From: BRH-c54 sp036567945
Lineage (GTDB): Bacteria > Bacteroidota > Bacteroidia > Flavobacteriales_E > Vicingaceae
Reading direction: 5' to 3'
Assembly (NCBI GenBank): GCA_036567945.1
Contig: DATCTM010000055.1
Location: 1 to 64,000 of the forward strand
DNA length: 64,000 bases
Numbering within the stretch: position 1 is the first letter of the stretch; every line of letters starts with the position of its first letter. This document shows, piece by piece, positions 9,273-17,106 of this stretch. The notes below the pieces were generated by a model. The model ran no database searches. It was not told where the DNA came from and worked only from the letters and a program-made list of their open reading frames with translations. A program made the translations under genes and the position numbers.

Positions 9273-10307
9273 TTGACTTCTAAATTTTCCATATTAAGTA
9301 TTGTTTTAGTTATAAGCAGCATAGTGCTATTTATGGCAGATTTAGCATTGGGTTCTGTGCATATTCCTCTTGCTTCAATTATAGATATTTTATTGGGAAA
9401 TGAAGCAGAAAAAGAGAGTTGGAACATCATATTATTATCTTCTAGGTTGCCAAGAGCTATAGCGGCAATTTTGGCAGGAAGTGCCTTGGCTGTTAGTGGG
9501 TTGCAAATGCAAACTTTGTTTAGAAATCCGTTGGCGGGTCCGTATATTTTAGGAATAAGCTCAGGGGCAGGGTTGGGAGTAGCCATTTTTATTATGGGGT
9601 TTTCTGTGTTGGGAATTTCTTTAGGTACTTCGGTTTGGTTTGCCAATTACGGAATTGTTATTAGTGCTATTTTGGGAGCCGTTTTAGTGTTGTTGTTATT
9701 AATGGCTGCTATTGCTAAGTTAAAAGATATTATGACGGTTTTAATATTGGGAATAATGATAGGAAGTATTGCTACGGCTTTCATTAGCATATTAGAATAT
9801 TTTTCTCAAGAAGATAGCTTAAAATCTTTTGTTTTATGGACTATGGGAGATTTAAGTAGTGTAGCTCCGGATAGTTTAAAAATGTTGTTTTTCATTGTAA
9901 TAATAGGACTGGTAGCTGCCTTTGCTATTTCCAAACAATTAAACGCTTATTTACTGGGTGAAGATTATGCTCAGTTGCTTGGGACAAATGTAAATGTTAC
10001 CAGGTATTTAGTAATTTTAGTTACCGCTTTATTAGCAGGAAGTATTACTGCTTTTTGTGGACCAATAGGTTTTGTGGGAATTATCACACCACATATTGCC
10101 AGAATGTTTTTAAAATCTGCTAATCATTTTTATTTAGTGCCTTTGTGTGTGCTGTTAGGTATTAATATTATGTTGCTGGCAGACATTATTGCTCAACTGC
10201 CCGGAAGCGATAAAACCTTTCCTATTAATGCAGTTACTTCATTAATTGGTATTCCTTTTATCTTTTGGATAATTTTTAAAAATAAAAAAATTGCAGCATT
10301 AAATTGA
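9273..10307 (+). CDS. FecCD-family ABC transporter permease (iron-chelate/B12 type)
   Basis: Polytopic inner-membrane permease of 344 residues with the hallmark RLPRAIAAILAGSALAVSG, the GLQMQTLFRNPLAGPYILG segment and the coupling-helix region GPIGFVGIITPHIAR. It imports a siderophore, haem or cobalamin together with the ATPase that follows. The start is a TTG at 9273: an in-frame ATG at 9264 is stopped at once by TAA, and the next ATG would delete most of the first membrane helix. No binding-protein gene is adjacent. Confidence 0.92.
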   Translation: MTSKFSILSIVLVISSIVLFMADLALGSVHIPLASIIDILLGNEAEKESWNIILLSSRLPRAIAAILAGSALAVSGLQMQTLFRNPLAGPYILGISSGAGLGVAIFIMGFSVLGISLGTSVWFANYGIVISAILGAVLVLLLLMAAIAKLKDIMTVLILGIMIGSIATAFISILEYFSQEDSLKSFVLWTMGDLSSVAPDSLKMLFFIVIIGLVAAFAISKQLNAYLLGEDYAQLLGTNVNVTRYLVILVTALLAGSITAFCGPIGFVGIITPHIARMFLKSANHFYLVPLCVLLGINIMLLADIIAQLPGSDKTFPINAVTSLIGIPFIFWIIFKNKKIAALN

Positions 10308-11041
10308 AAAACATCCTTTCCATATCATCATTAAGTATTGGCTACGACAAGAACAACGTATTGAGCAATATTAATGTGGTTGTAGATCAACCCAAACTCA
10401 TTACACTTATAGGGAGAAACGGACAAGGAAAATCTACTTTATTAAAAACACTTACGGGGTTAATTCCGGCAATGGATGGGGAAATATTTTTTGGAGAAAA
10501 AATCAACAAAGATTTAAGCCACAAAGAAAAATCGAAACTATTTAGCGTAGTACTTACTTCGCCACCGGCAATTAATAACATTACGGTGAAAGATTTTGTT
10601 GCTTATGGCAGATATCCTTATACCAATTGGTTAGCGGTAAAAAAAGAAGAAGATAATTGGCAAATTAATCAAGCAATGGAACTTTGCGGAATTACCAATT
10701 TTGCAGCTACAAACATTGCTAATTTAAGCGATGGAGAAAGACAAAAAGTTGCGTTGGCAAAAGCTATCGCTCAAAACACACCTATTATATTTTTAGATGA
10801 ACCTACTTCGCATCTTGATTTAGTAAATCAATCTGAATTATTTGATTTGCTTCATCAATTGGTTGAAAAACAAGCAAAAACTATAATTATCTCTTCGCAT
10901 CAACTAAACTTAGCACTAAATTATGCTGATGAAATTTGGTTGATAAATAATGGAGAATTAGAAGCAAATACGCCTGATTTTTTTATGAAATCGGGAAAAA
11001 TTGAAGCACTTTTTGGTGGATTAAAATTGAAGTATTTTTAA
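10304..11041 (+). CDS. FecE/BtuD-like ABC transporter ATP-binding protein
   Basis: ATPase partner of the permease, with a 4-bp stop/start overlap (TTG start at 10304). Walker A GRNGQGKST lies near residue 40; then come signature LSDGERQK, Walker B IIFLDEP and H-loop SSHQ. Its 245 residues are typical. The overlap implies translational coupling. The substrate (ferric chelate, haem or cobalamin) cannot be decided because no substrate-binding or TonB-receptor gene is nearby. Confidence 0.93.
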   Translation: MKNILSISSLSIGYDKNNVLSNINVVVDQPKLITLIGRNGQGKSTLLKTLTGLIPAMDGEIFFGEKINKDLSHKEKSKLFSVVLTSPPAINNITVKDFVAYGRYPYTNWLAVKKEEDNWQINQAMELCGITNFAATNIANLSDGERQKVALAKAIAQNTPIIFLDEPTSHLDLVNQSELFDLLHQLVEKQAKTIIISSHQLNLALNYADEIWLINNGELEANTPDFFMKSGKIEALFGGLKLKYF

Positions 11042-11062
11042 TGGCTTTCGAGCTAAAATCAA

Positions 11063-11070
11063 TATATTTG
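11063..11070 (+). promoter_or_regulatory. -7 box for the class A PBP gene
   Basis: TATATTTG matches TAnnTTTG, 33 nt before the TTG start at 11104, in a 62-nt gap. The -33 element is unclear, so read-through from the importer genes is also possible. Confidence 0.45.
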
Positions 11071-11103
11071 CCACTATTATAAATCATTTTATTTTCATAA
11101 CAC

Positions 11104-13575
11104 TTGAAAACAGACAAAAAAACATCCAAACAGCAAGAGCCAAATAAAATAAAAAAAGTATTATTATTCTGGTTAATTGTCCTGCTTCCTTTTCTATTTC
11201 TGTATGTTTTATTTTTAGGAGCTAAACATGGTACGCTTAGCTTTGATCCTTTGCCTGACTTAACCGAGTTGGAAAATCCTACAAGTAATTTAGCTTCAGA
11301 AATTATAACTGCCGATGGAGAAGTAATCGGTAAATATTTTAAAGAAAACAGAACCAATATTACTTATGAGGAACTTTCTCCTCATATAATTGATGCATTA
11401 ATTGCTACTGAAGATGAGCGTTTTCATAGCCATTCAGGAATAGATTTTAGAGGGTTAGTACGAGCGATAGCTAAATTAGGAAAAGCCGGAGGAGCTAGTA
11501 CCATTACTCAGCAGTTGGCTAAAATGATGTTTGAGCATAAAGCTGATAATATTATAGAGCGTATCAAACAAAAAATTCAAGAACAAATTATAGCGGTAGA
11601 GATAGAAAAAAGATACACCAAGGAAGAAATTATTGTGATGTATTTAAACAAGTTCGACTTTATTTATAATGCCGTTGGAATTAAGTCTGCTAGTAACGTT
11701 TATTTCAATAAAGAACCTTTTGAATTAAAAGTTGAAGAAGCTGCTATTTTAGTAGGGATGGCTAAAAATCCATCATTATACAATCCTAAAAGATTTCCCG
11801 AAAATGCTATGAAAAGAAGAGAAGTGGTACTCTCTCAGATGAAAAAAAATGAATTGCTAACGCAAGAAGCTTATGATTCATTAAGGGTTTTACCAATTGA
11901 GTTGGATTACAAAGTGGTTGACCATAAAGAAGGTATAGCACCTTACTTTAGAGAAACATTAAGGTTAGAATTGCAAGAAAAATTACAAGAAAAAGATAGT
12001 GAAGGCAATTATCTTTATACTAAGAAAGATGGAACACCTTATAACATTTACAAAGATGGATTAAAAATTTATACCACTATAGATTCCAGAATGCAAAGAT
12101 ATGCTGAATATGCTGTTCAGGAACATATTGGCAATCATTTACAAGCAGAATTTAGTGCTCACCTGAAAAAGTATCGTGAGTCAAAATATCCTTATGACCA
12201 TAGGATATCAAAAAAACAATACGAACAATTATTGGATAACATGAAAAAAGGTTCTCCGAGATATAGAATAATGACGGGACAAGAGTGTGCTAATTGTGGA
12301 AGAAGAGGAGATTTTGTAAAGAAAGTAGGAAAATTGTTTGTTTGTCAGGCGGAAGATTGTGGACACGAAACCTACGCTGTAGCAAAGGATTCTATTGATA
12401 TAATTTTTGCTACACCTACTAAAATGACCATTTTTACTCACCAGGGAGATAAAGATACTATCTTGAGTCCTTTGGATTCATTAAAATATTACAAAACATT
12501 TTTACATGCAGGCCTAATGTCTATGGATCCTCATACAGGTTATATTAAAGCATGGGTTGGTGGAGTAAACTATCAAAATTTTGCTTACGATCACGTAAAA
12601 ACAGCCAAACGTCAGGTAGGTTCTACTTTTAAGCCTTTTGTTTATGCCACAGCCGTTCAAAATGGTTATTCACCTTGTTATGAAGTGCCTGATGTGGCTT
12701 ACACCTTCCAAAAGGGAGAATATGGTATTTTACAGAGTTGGACACCCAAAAATTCAGATGGTTATAACACAGGTTGTAAAGTTTCTATGAAATATGCTTT
12801 AGCTAACTCTATGAACTCCATTACCGCTTATATTATGAAACAATTCGGACCTAAAGCTGTTGTTGACCAAGCGAGAGCAATGGGAATTACCAGCACGTTA
12901 GAGCCTGTTCCTTCCTTATGTTTAGGAGTTGCTGATTTATCGGTTTATGAAATGGTAGGAGCTAATGCCACTTTTGCTAACAAAGGTGTTTTTATTGAAC
13001 CAACCATGTACACGCGTGTGGAAGATAAATTTGGTAATGTTATTATCGATTTTCAACCTAAAACAAATGAAGCAATGAGTGAGGAAACTGCCTATGTAAT
13101 GTTAGATTTAATGAAAGGGGTTGTTGATGGAGAGTATAATAAATGTGCCGGAGATTACCGTAAAGCAAGAGGTAAAAGTCCGATGTACCATTCAGGAACA
13201 GGTATGAGGTTAAGAGGAAGTGTTTCAGAATCTCGCCCTTATGTCGGACATCGTTACCCAATAGCTGGTAAAACAGGAACAACACAAAACAACTCTGATG
13301 GTTGGTTTATGGGAATAACGCCCGATTTAGTTACCGGAGTTTGGGTAGGTGCTGATGAGCGTAGTATTCGTTTTGCTACAACTGCTATGGGACAAGGAGC
13401 AAATACTGCTTTACCAATTTGGGGTTACTACATGCAGAAAGTACATGCCGATCCAACGATAAAGATTTCAGATGGTGATTTTGAGCGACCTCAAACACCT
13501 TTATCTATTGAGTTGGATTGCAATCAATATAACCTTAATAATAATTTTAATTCGAGTTCAAATTCAACTTGGTAA
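11104..13575 (+). CDS. class A penicillin-binding protein (PBP1A type) with a zinc-ribbon-like insert
   Basis: Bifunctional peptidoglycan synthase of 823 residues. A membrane anchor at about 18-40 is followed by the GT51 glycosyltransferase domain (ATEDERFHSHSG with Glu103; GGASTITQQLAK). The transpeptidase domain has Ser507 in STFKP, SMN at 569-571 and KTG at 723-725. Between the two, four cysteines (395, 398, 414, 419) form a C-X2-C-X15-C-X4-C pattern, suggesting a small metal-binding module in the linker region. The start is TTG, followed by a lysine-rich cytoplasmic tail. Confidence 0.94.
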   Translation: MKTDKKTSKQQEPNKIKKVLLFWLIVLLPFLFLYVLFLGAKHGTLSFDPLPDLTELENPTSNLASEIITADGEVIGKYFKENRTNITYEELSPHIIDALIATEDERFHSHSGIDFRGLVRAIAKLGKAGGASTITQQLAKMMFEHKADNIIERIKQKIQEQIIAVEIEKRYTKEEIIVMYLNKFDFIYNAVGIKSASNVYFNKEPFELKVEEAAILVGMAKNPSLYNPKRFPENAMKRREVVLSQMKKNELLTQEAYDSLRVLPIELDYKVVDHKEGIAPYFRETLRLELQEKLQEKDSEGNYLYTKKDGTPYNIYKDGLKIYTTIDSRMQRYAEYAVQEHIGNHLQAEFSAHLKKYRESKYPYDHRISKKQYEQLLDNMKKGSPRYRIMTGQECANCGRRGDFVKKVGKLFVCQAEDCGHETYAVAKDSIDIIFATPTKMTIFTHQGDKDTILSPLDSLKYYKTFLHAGLMSMDPHTGYIKAWVGGVNYQNFAYDHVKTAKRQVGSTFKPFVYATAVQNGYSPCYEVPDVAYTFQKGEYGILQSWTPKNSDGYNTGCKVSMKYALANSMNSITAYIMKQFGPKAVVDQARAMGITSTLEPVPSLCLGVADLSVYEMVGANATFANKGVFIEPTMYTRVEDKFGNVIIDFQPKTNEAMSEETAYVMLDLMKGVVDGEYNKCAGDYRKARGKSPMYHSGTGMRLRGSVSESRPYVGHRYPIAGKTGTTQNNSDGWFMGITPDLVTGVWVGADERSIRFATTAMGQGANTALPIWGYYMQKVHADPTIKISDGDFERPQTPLSIELDCNQYNLNNNFNSSSNSTW

Positions 13576-13597
13576 GAAAAATTTAAAAATATAGAAT

Positions 13598-14302
13598 ATG
13601 GCTATTAATAAAGTGGTAAAAAATGCTGAAGAAGCTATAAAAGGAATAGAAAGTGGAATGACGCTAATGGTTGGAGGCTTTGGTTTATGTGGTATTCCAG
13701 AAAATTGTATTGCAGAGTTGGTAAAATCTAATGTAAAAGAGTTAACCTGTATTTCAAATAATGCAGGTGTAGATGATTTTGGATTAGGATTGTTGTTGCA
13801 AAAGAAACAAATTAAAAAAATGGTTTCTTCTTATGTTGGTGAAAATGATGAGTTTGAAAGACAGATGCTTAGCGGAGAACTTGAGGTAGATTTAATTCCA
13901 CAAGGCTCATTAGCAGAAAGGTGTAGAGCAGGAGGAGCAGGGATTCCAGCGTTTTTTACTCCGGCAGGTTACGGAACAGAAGTAGCCGAAGGCAAAGAAG
14001 TGAGAGAGTTTAATGGTAAACCACATATTTTGGAAGCTGCACTTACAGCCGATTTTGCAGTTGTAAAAGCGTGGAAAGGAGATACAGCAGGAAATTTAGT
14101 TTTTAAATACACTGCTTTAAATTTTAACCACGTAATGGCAACAGCAGGAAAAATTACCATTGCCGAAGTTGAAGAATTAGTACCTGAAGGAGAATTAGAC
14201 CCTAACCATATTCACACCCCAGGAATTTTTGTACAACGAATATTCCAAGGAAAAGATTATGAAAAACGTATAGAACAACGTACTACTCGCTCACGCTCGT
14301 AA
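13598..14302 (+). CDS. scoA: succinyl-CoA:3-oxoacid CoA-transferase subunit A
   Basis: Alpha subunit of the two-protein SCOT-type CoA-transferase, which moves CoA between succinyl-CoA and acetoacetate. Its 234 residues include the CoA-binding GGFGLCGIPE and SYVGENDEFERQ segments typical of subunit A. It begins 22 nt after the PBP gene. Subunit B is separated from it by the 446-bp inverted-repeat element, whereas this pair is normally almost contiguous. The C-terminus (IEQRTTRSRS) looks complete, so the insertion did not truncate the protein. Confidence 0.93.
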   Translation: MAINKVVKNAEEAIKGIESGMTLMVGGFGLCGIPENCIAELVKSNVKELTCISNNAGVDDFGLGLLLQKKQIKKMVSSYVGENDEFERQMLSGELEVDLIPQGSLAERCRAGGAGIPAFFTPAGYGTEVAEGKEVREFNGKPHILEAALTADFAVVKAWKGDTAGNLVFKYTALNFNHVMATAGKITIAEVEELVPEGELDPNHIHTPGIFVQRIFQGKDYEKRIEQRTTRSRS

Positions 14303-14303
14303 A

Positions 14304-14339
14304 TAATGTAACAATTCACTAATTTACCAATGTAACAAT
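14304..14339 (+). repeat. left arm of 36-bp inverted repeat
   Basis: Begins 2 nt after the scoA stop. Its reverse complement matches 14714-14749 at 32 of 36 positions without gaps. TGTAACAAT occurs twice inside the arm (14307-14315 and 14331-14339), giving it a nested direct repeat. Confidence 0.92.
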
Positions 14340-14344
14340 ATTTT

Positions 14345-14695
14345 ATGGAGATAAAAGACAACTTAATTGTAACTAAGACCATCAATTTTTCATTGTTAAT
14401 AATTGAATTTTGTGAGGAGTTAGAATCAAAAAGAAAGTTTGTTATAGCAAATCAATTACTTCGTTCAGGAACGGCTATTGGTGCAAATGTTCACGAAGCT
14501 CAAAATGCAGAAAGTAAAGCAGATTTTATACATAAAATAAAGATAGCCGCTAAAGAATTAGATGAAACTAAATATTGGTTAATTTTATGCAAAAAAGCAA
14601 AAACATATCCTTTTAATATAGAATTGGAAAATCAGATTAAAGAAATAGGATTAATTATATATAAAATATTAAGTACAAGTAAAAAGCTAAAATAA
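14345..14695 (+). CDS. four-helix bundle protein (S23/23S rRNA intervening-sequence protein family)
   Basis: 116 residues, almost all helical. The family signature is clear: QLLRSGTAIGANVHEAQNAE, then SKADFIHKIKIAAKELDETKYWL. Relatives are encoded in 23S rRNA intervening sequences and, more distantly, as the Avd accessory protein of diversity-generating retroelements; they are basic pentamers thought to bind nucleic acid. The gene lies wholly between the two inverted-repeat arms and has no relation to CoA-transferase function. Its function here is unknown. Confidence 0.9.
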   Translation: MEIKDNLIVTKTINFSLLIIEFCEELESKRKFVIANQLLRSGTAIGANVHEAQNAESKADFIHKIKIAAKELDETKYWLILCKKAKTYPFNIELENQIKEIGLIIYKILSTSKKLK

Positions 14696-14713
14696 TAAGT
14701 AGTAGTTATCATA

Positions 14714-14749
14714 ATTGCTACATTGGTAAATTAACAAATTGTTACATTA
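14714..14749 (+). repeat. right arm of 36-bp inverted repeat
   Basis: Complementary to 14304-14339 except at four positions (14718, 14734, 14735, 14736). It ends 4 nt before the scoB ATG. In a transcript the two arms could close a stem with the whole gene in the loop. Confidence 0.92.
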
Positions 14750-14753
14750 AAGT

Positions 14754-15407
14754 ATGTTAGATAAAAACGGAATAGCACAACGAATAGCACAAGAATTAAG
14801 AGACGGATGGTATGTAAACTTAGGGATAGGAATTCCTACATTGGTGGCGAATTACATTCCTAAAGGCATAACTGTAGAATTTCAATCTGAAAATGGTATT
14901 TTAGGCATGGGACCATTTCCTTTTGATGGTGAAGAAGATGCTGATTTAATTAATGCAGGAAAGCAAACGGTAACCTTACAACCGGGAGCTTCCATTTTCG
15001 ATTCTTCTACTAGTTTTGCTATGATTAGAGGGCAGCATGTGCAATTGACCGTTTTAGGAGCTATGGAAGTAGCTCAAAATGGAGATATTGCCAATTGGAA
15101 AATACCAGGCGTTATGGTAAAAGGAATGGGAGGAGCTATGGATTTAGTAGCTTCAGCAGAAAATATTATTGTTGCCATGATGCATACCAACAAGAAAGGC
15201 GAAAGTAAACTTTTGGAAAAATGCACACTTCCTTTAACAGGAGTTGGTTGTGTTACTAAAGTTGTAACCAACATGGCTTATTTAGAAATAAAAGATGGTG
15301 CTTTTCATTTAAAAGAAAGAGCTCCGGGCGTTAGTGTAGAAGAAATTAAAGCCGCTACAGCCGGAAAACTAATTATTGAAGGCGATATCCCTGAGATGAA
15401 ACTGTGA
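14754..15407 (+). CDS. scoB: succinyl-CoA:3-oxoacid CoA-transferase subunit B
   Basis: Beta subunit partner of scoA, 217 residues. The catalytic glutamate is in SENGILGMGP, and GIPTLVANYI and the C-terminal region also match subunit B. Its ATG lies only 4 nt past the right arm of the inserted element, so any ribosome-binding region of this gene is now the repeat itself. Expression must depend on read-through across the element or on sequences inside it. Confidence 0.93.
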   Translation: MLDKNGIAQRIAQELRDGWYVNLGIGIPTLVANYIPKGITVEFQSENGILGMGPFPFDGEEDADLINAGKQTVTLQPGASIFDSSTSFAMIRGQHVQLTVLGAMEVAQNGDIANWKIPGVMVKGMGGAMDLVASAENIIVAMMHTNKKGESKLLEKCTLPLTGVGCVTKVVTNMAYLEIKDGAFHLKERAPGVSVEEIKAATAGKLIIEGDIPEMKL

Positions 15408-15414
15408 TTGAGGC

Positions 15415-16083
15415 TTAATTTTTAATCTTTTGAAACTGTGTTCCTTCTTTGAAAAGGTCAGATTTCATTATTTCTTTTAGTTCTTTCTTTGTCGGGCGAA
15501 CTTTGTAGTCCACAACCTTACCTTCATCGTCTGTAATTTCCTCAACGGTTGTTATGTCTTTAATTTTCTGAATTTCTTCCTCTCCGCCATAAATTCTGTT
15601 AATTGTTAAAATACCTTCTTTGTCAAGTGTCAGTGTCTTAACAGTCCACAAGTTGTCAGACTCTCTGAAGTTGAGGAAATAAAGTCCCTTAAAATATCGT
15701 AATACTTGGTTGTCTGATAGTCTAAATATTGTCTTGTTAAAATGATATTCCAGTACGGCTGTATCTCCAATAAACTCAACAGGAAATGGTTCCTTGCTAT
15801 CTTCAGAATATAGAAGCCCCTCTTTTATCTCTATTCCTTCTGTGGTGTCAAGTTGTGCTTTTGTAAATTTGGCAACGATATACCACTCTTGGATGATTTT
15901 GTCTTTATCAATAGTAAGTATTGAACTGTCGCTAAGGCACAAATAAGTTCCTTGATATTTTCGTTTGAATTTATTTTCGTTCTTATCATTTGAAGGTTGT
16001 GGCTCTTCAAAGTTCAAGTTTGGCACACACGATGTGAGTGTCAGCGAGATTAAAAATGTTAATATATAAAGTGTCTGTTTCAA
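15415..16083 (-). CDS. unknown lipoprotein
   Basis: 222 residues with a lipoprotein signal (hydrophobic stretch ending LTSC, Cys19), so it should be lipid-anchored in the envelope. The mature part is rich in charged residues and beta-like segments (IYGGEEEIQKIKDITTVEE) with no family I recognise. It converges on scoB with a 7-nt gap. Base use looks slightly more GC-rich than in the adjacent ATPase module, so it may be a separate acquisition. Confidence 0.75.
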   Translation of the reverse strand: MKQTLYILTFLISLTLTSCVPNLNFEEPQPSNDKNENKFKRKYQGTYLCLSDSSILTIDKDKIIQEWYIVAKFTKAQLDTTEGIEIKEGLLYSEDSKEPFPVEFIGDTAVLEYHFNKTIFRLSDNQVLRYFKGLYFLNFRESDNLWTVKTLTLDKEGILTINRIYGGEEEIQKIKDITTVEEITDDEGKVVDYKVRPTKKELKEIMKSDLFKEGTQFQKIKN

Positions 16084-16236
16084 TTTCTTTCTATTGTATG
16101 CTCTTAATTCTATCTTTACTTAAAGCCAAGTTGGTGTGCTGGTGACTACAGACTAAATAATTCACAATTTAGTAAAATCCTTAGTCGCTATCGTACTAAC
16201 ATTACTTCAGACTAAGAATAGTTGAAGGGGATTAAT

Positions 16237-17106
16237 TTATAGTTTTTTATCATGTTCTCCAGCTCCATAGTAATTCAAAAACTCTAATACACTATCGTTA
16301 ATAACATAATGTACCCTTATTGAAGTTGGTCTATTCGTAATTCTCATTCTAAATTCGTCAATACCTTTAGTTGTTATGAATTCGTCTTGTAAAATTGCAC
16401 ATTCTCTTGCTTGTTGTCCATTATATGAAACCCTTAAAGCCAACCGGTCTATTAATTGTAATAAATCCGGATCATTCAATGTTTGAACTTTACGCATAAA
16501 TGCACTAGAAAAGGAATACTTATTATTTTTTTCTAACCCATTTATTTCAAGGTATATAGAAATTACATGAGTTAGCTTTTCTTTACTTTCTTCTATAGTA
16601 TCTTTAAAAAGAAATAGTTTTAATTGTAGTTTTAAAATATCAAAATTACTAGAACAACAAGTTGGATTATAACTTTTGTTGCATTCTGTTATAAATTGAA
16701 TTGAATAATTAGGATTAAAAATAGCAAATTCAATTTTTTTTAAAATCAAATGATTTGATATTGAATAATATTCTTTTAGGATTTCATTATTTTCATGTTC
16801 TAAATTTGGGGAAGAAGTTGATAGAACATTATCATGTGATATATAATCGACATTTTTCACAAAAAATTTATAAAATATAGGAACTAGTGAGTTTCTCTCA
16901 TTTAAATCTCCCCAAGGTTTATAGCGTGGTTCAGTCCATAAAATTTCTTCTAATTTATTTGACCAAATTAAATTTAAATTTTCATTGTTGTCTATTTCTT
17001 TAAACGCATTAATCATAATTCCAAGATAGTTCTCTTTAAAACTTTCTTGAGACCATTTATTTTCAGAAATAAAGGCTAATGTGGGTAATAACATTAGTTT
17101 ATTCAT
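16237..17106 (-). CDS. unknown protein coupled to the ATPase gene
   Basis: 289 residues, no signal peptide, no recognised domain. The N-terminal two thirds look helical and contain a cysteine cluster (YNPTCCSS). The end reads IRVHYVINDSVLEFLNYY followed by GAGEHDKKL, a strand-turn-strand pattern that weakly recalls the C-terminus of RelE/ParE-fold proteins; this is only a resemblance. The gene overlaps the ATPase gene by 8 nt (ATG at 17106 inside the ATPase stop region), so the two are translationally coupled and probably act together. An effector role is inference. Confidence 0.7.
   Translation of the reverse strand: MNKLMLLPTLAFISENKWSQESFKENYLGIMINAFKEIDNNENLNLIWSNKLEEILWTEPRYKPWGDLNERNSLVPIFYKFFVKNVDYISHDNVLSTSSPNLEHENNEILKEYYSISNHLILKKIEFAIFNPNYSIQFITECNKSYNPTCCSSNFDILKLQLKLFLFKDTIEESKEKLTHVISIYLEINGLEKNNKYSFSSAFMRKVQTLNDPDLLQLIDRLALRVSYNGQQARECAILQDEFITTKGIDEFRMRITNRPTSIRVHYVINDSVLEFLNYYGAGEHDKKL

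Larger units (their letters stand above)
14304..14749 (+). mobile_element. IVS-like inverted-repeat element carrying a four-helix-bundle gene
   Basis: A 446-bp block bounded by 36-bp inverted repeats and holding one gene of the S23/IVP family. It fills the space between scoA and scoB exactly: scoA ends at 14302 and the scoB ATG is at 14754. Without it the two genes would be 5 nt apart. S23-family genes are known as open reading frames inside stem-loop intervening sequences of 23S rRNA; here the same layout lies in a protein operon. That it is mobile is inference from the geometry. Confidence 0.7.

Noticed and set aside
9236..9646. Open frame antisense to the permease gene
   Set aside because: It mirrors the codon structure of a clear transporter gene and its translation resembles no protein.
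14304..14749. A true 23S rRNA intervening sequence in an rRNA gene
   Set aside because: No rRNA sequence flanks it; both sides are the intact CoA-transferase subunit genes.
14304..14749. A classical insertion sequence
   Set aside because: The only gene is an S23-family protein with no transposase motif, and no clear target duplication is visible beyond a short TAAA on both sides that chance could explain in AT-rich DNA.
16180..16216. Inverted repeat CTTAGTC/GACTAAG downstream of the ATPase module
   Set aside because: Seven bases with a 23-nt spacer are not remarkable in AT-rich sequence and no T run follows.
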